A stretch of 5,495 nt of DNA from DASVEE01 sp036399695. GTDB lineage: Bacteria > Acidobacteriota > Thermoanaerobaculia > Gp7-AA8. The DNA lies in NCBI GenBank assembly GCA_036399695.1, contig DASWMP010000275.1, positions 1 through 5,495 of the forward strand. Reading direction: 5' to 3'. Below are positions 5,491-5,495 of this stretch, one piece after another. A program made the position numbers and the translations under genes. Numbering within the stretch: position 1 is the first letter of the stretch; each line of letters opens with the position of its first letter. The notes below the pieces were generated by a model. That model was not told the DNA's origin. It saw only the letters and a list, made by a program, of their open reading frames with translations, and did not search any database.

Positions 5491-5495
5491 TTAAA

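Noticed and set aside
1..5495. A multi-gene novel system (defence, secretion or biosynthetic)
   Set aside because: The four genes form three separate transcription units with unrelated general functions; nothing in the sequence ties them into one system.

Overview
This is a GC-rich window (by eye about two thirds G+C, with strong G/C preference at third codon positions). It carries three well-supported protein genes, one small hypothetical gene, and intergenic stretches with unusually clear inverted-repeat structure. The gene content (a cytosolic ABC-F ATPase, a secreted DUF4097-type beta-repeat protein, and a large membrane-anchored M28 peptidase with many transmembrane helices) and the base composition would fit a Gram-negative-type, soil-like bacterium such as an Acidobacteriota member. 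That assignment is an inference from gene families and composition; no marker gene is present.

Layout. Bases 1-143 are upstream leader with two short hairpins and possibly the last codons of an upstream gene. An ABC-F ATPase gene (144-1763, +) overlaps by ATGA a 79-codon hypothetical gene (1760-1999, +), so the two look translationally coupled. A convergent gap (2000-2109) holds a striking hairpin built from four copies of a 9-nt unit facing four inverted copies. On the minus strand lies a secreted DUF4097 family protein (2110-2901) with a strong ribosome binding site. A 180-bp divergent gap (2902-3081) separates it from an ERMP1-like M28 metallopeptidase with about nine membrane segments (3082-5253, +). 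The 3' end (5254-5495) has a compact hairpin and then a ~150-bp near-perfect palindromic element with subterminal inverted repeats, resembling a repetitive extragenic palindrome or MITE.

How the genes relate. The ABC-F pair is one transcription unit. The DUF4097 gene and the peptidase are transcribed divergently from a shared intergenic region and both products are exported or membrane-facing, so joint control is possible but not shown. I see no defence system, CRISPR array, RNA gene or transposase. The protein genes look ordinary; the parts most worth a second look are the two palindromic intergenic elements, the small coupled gene, and the possible 5'-UTR switch in front of the DUF4097 gene.
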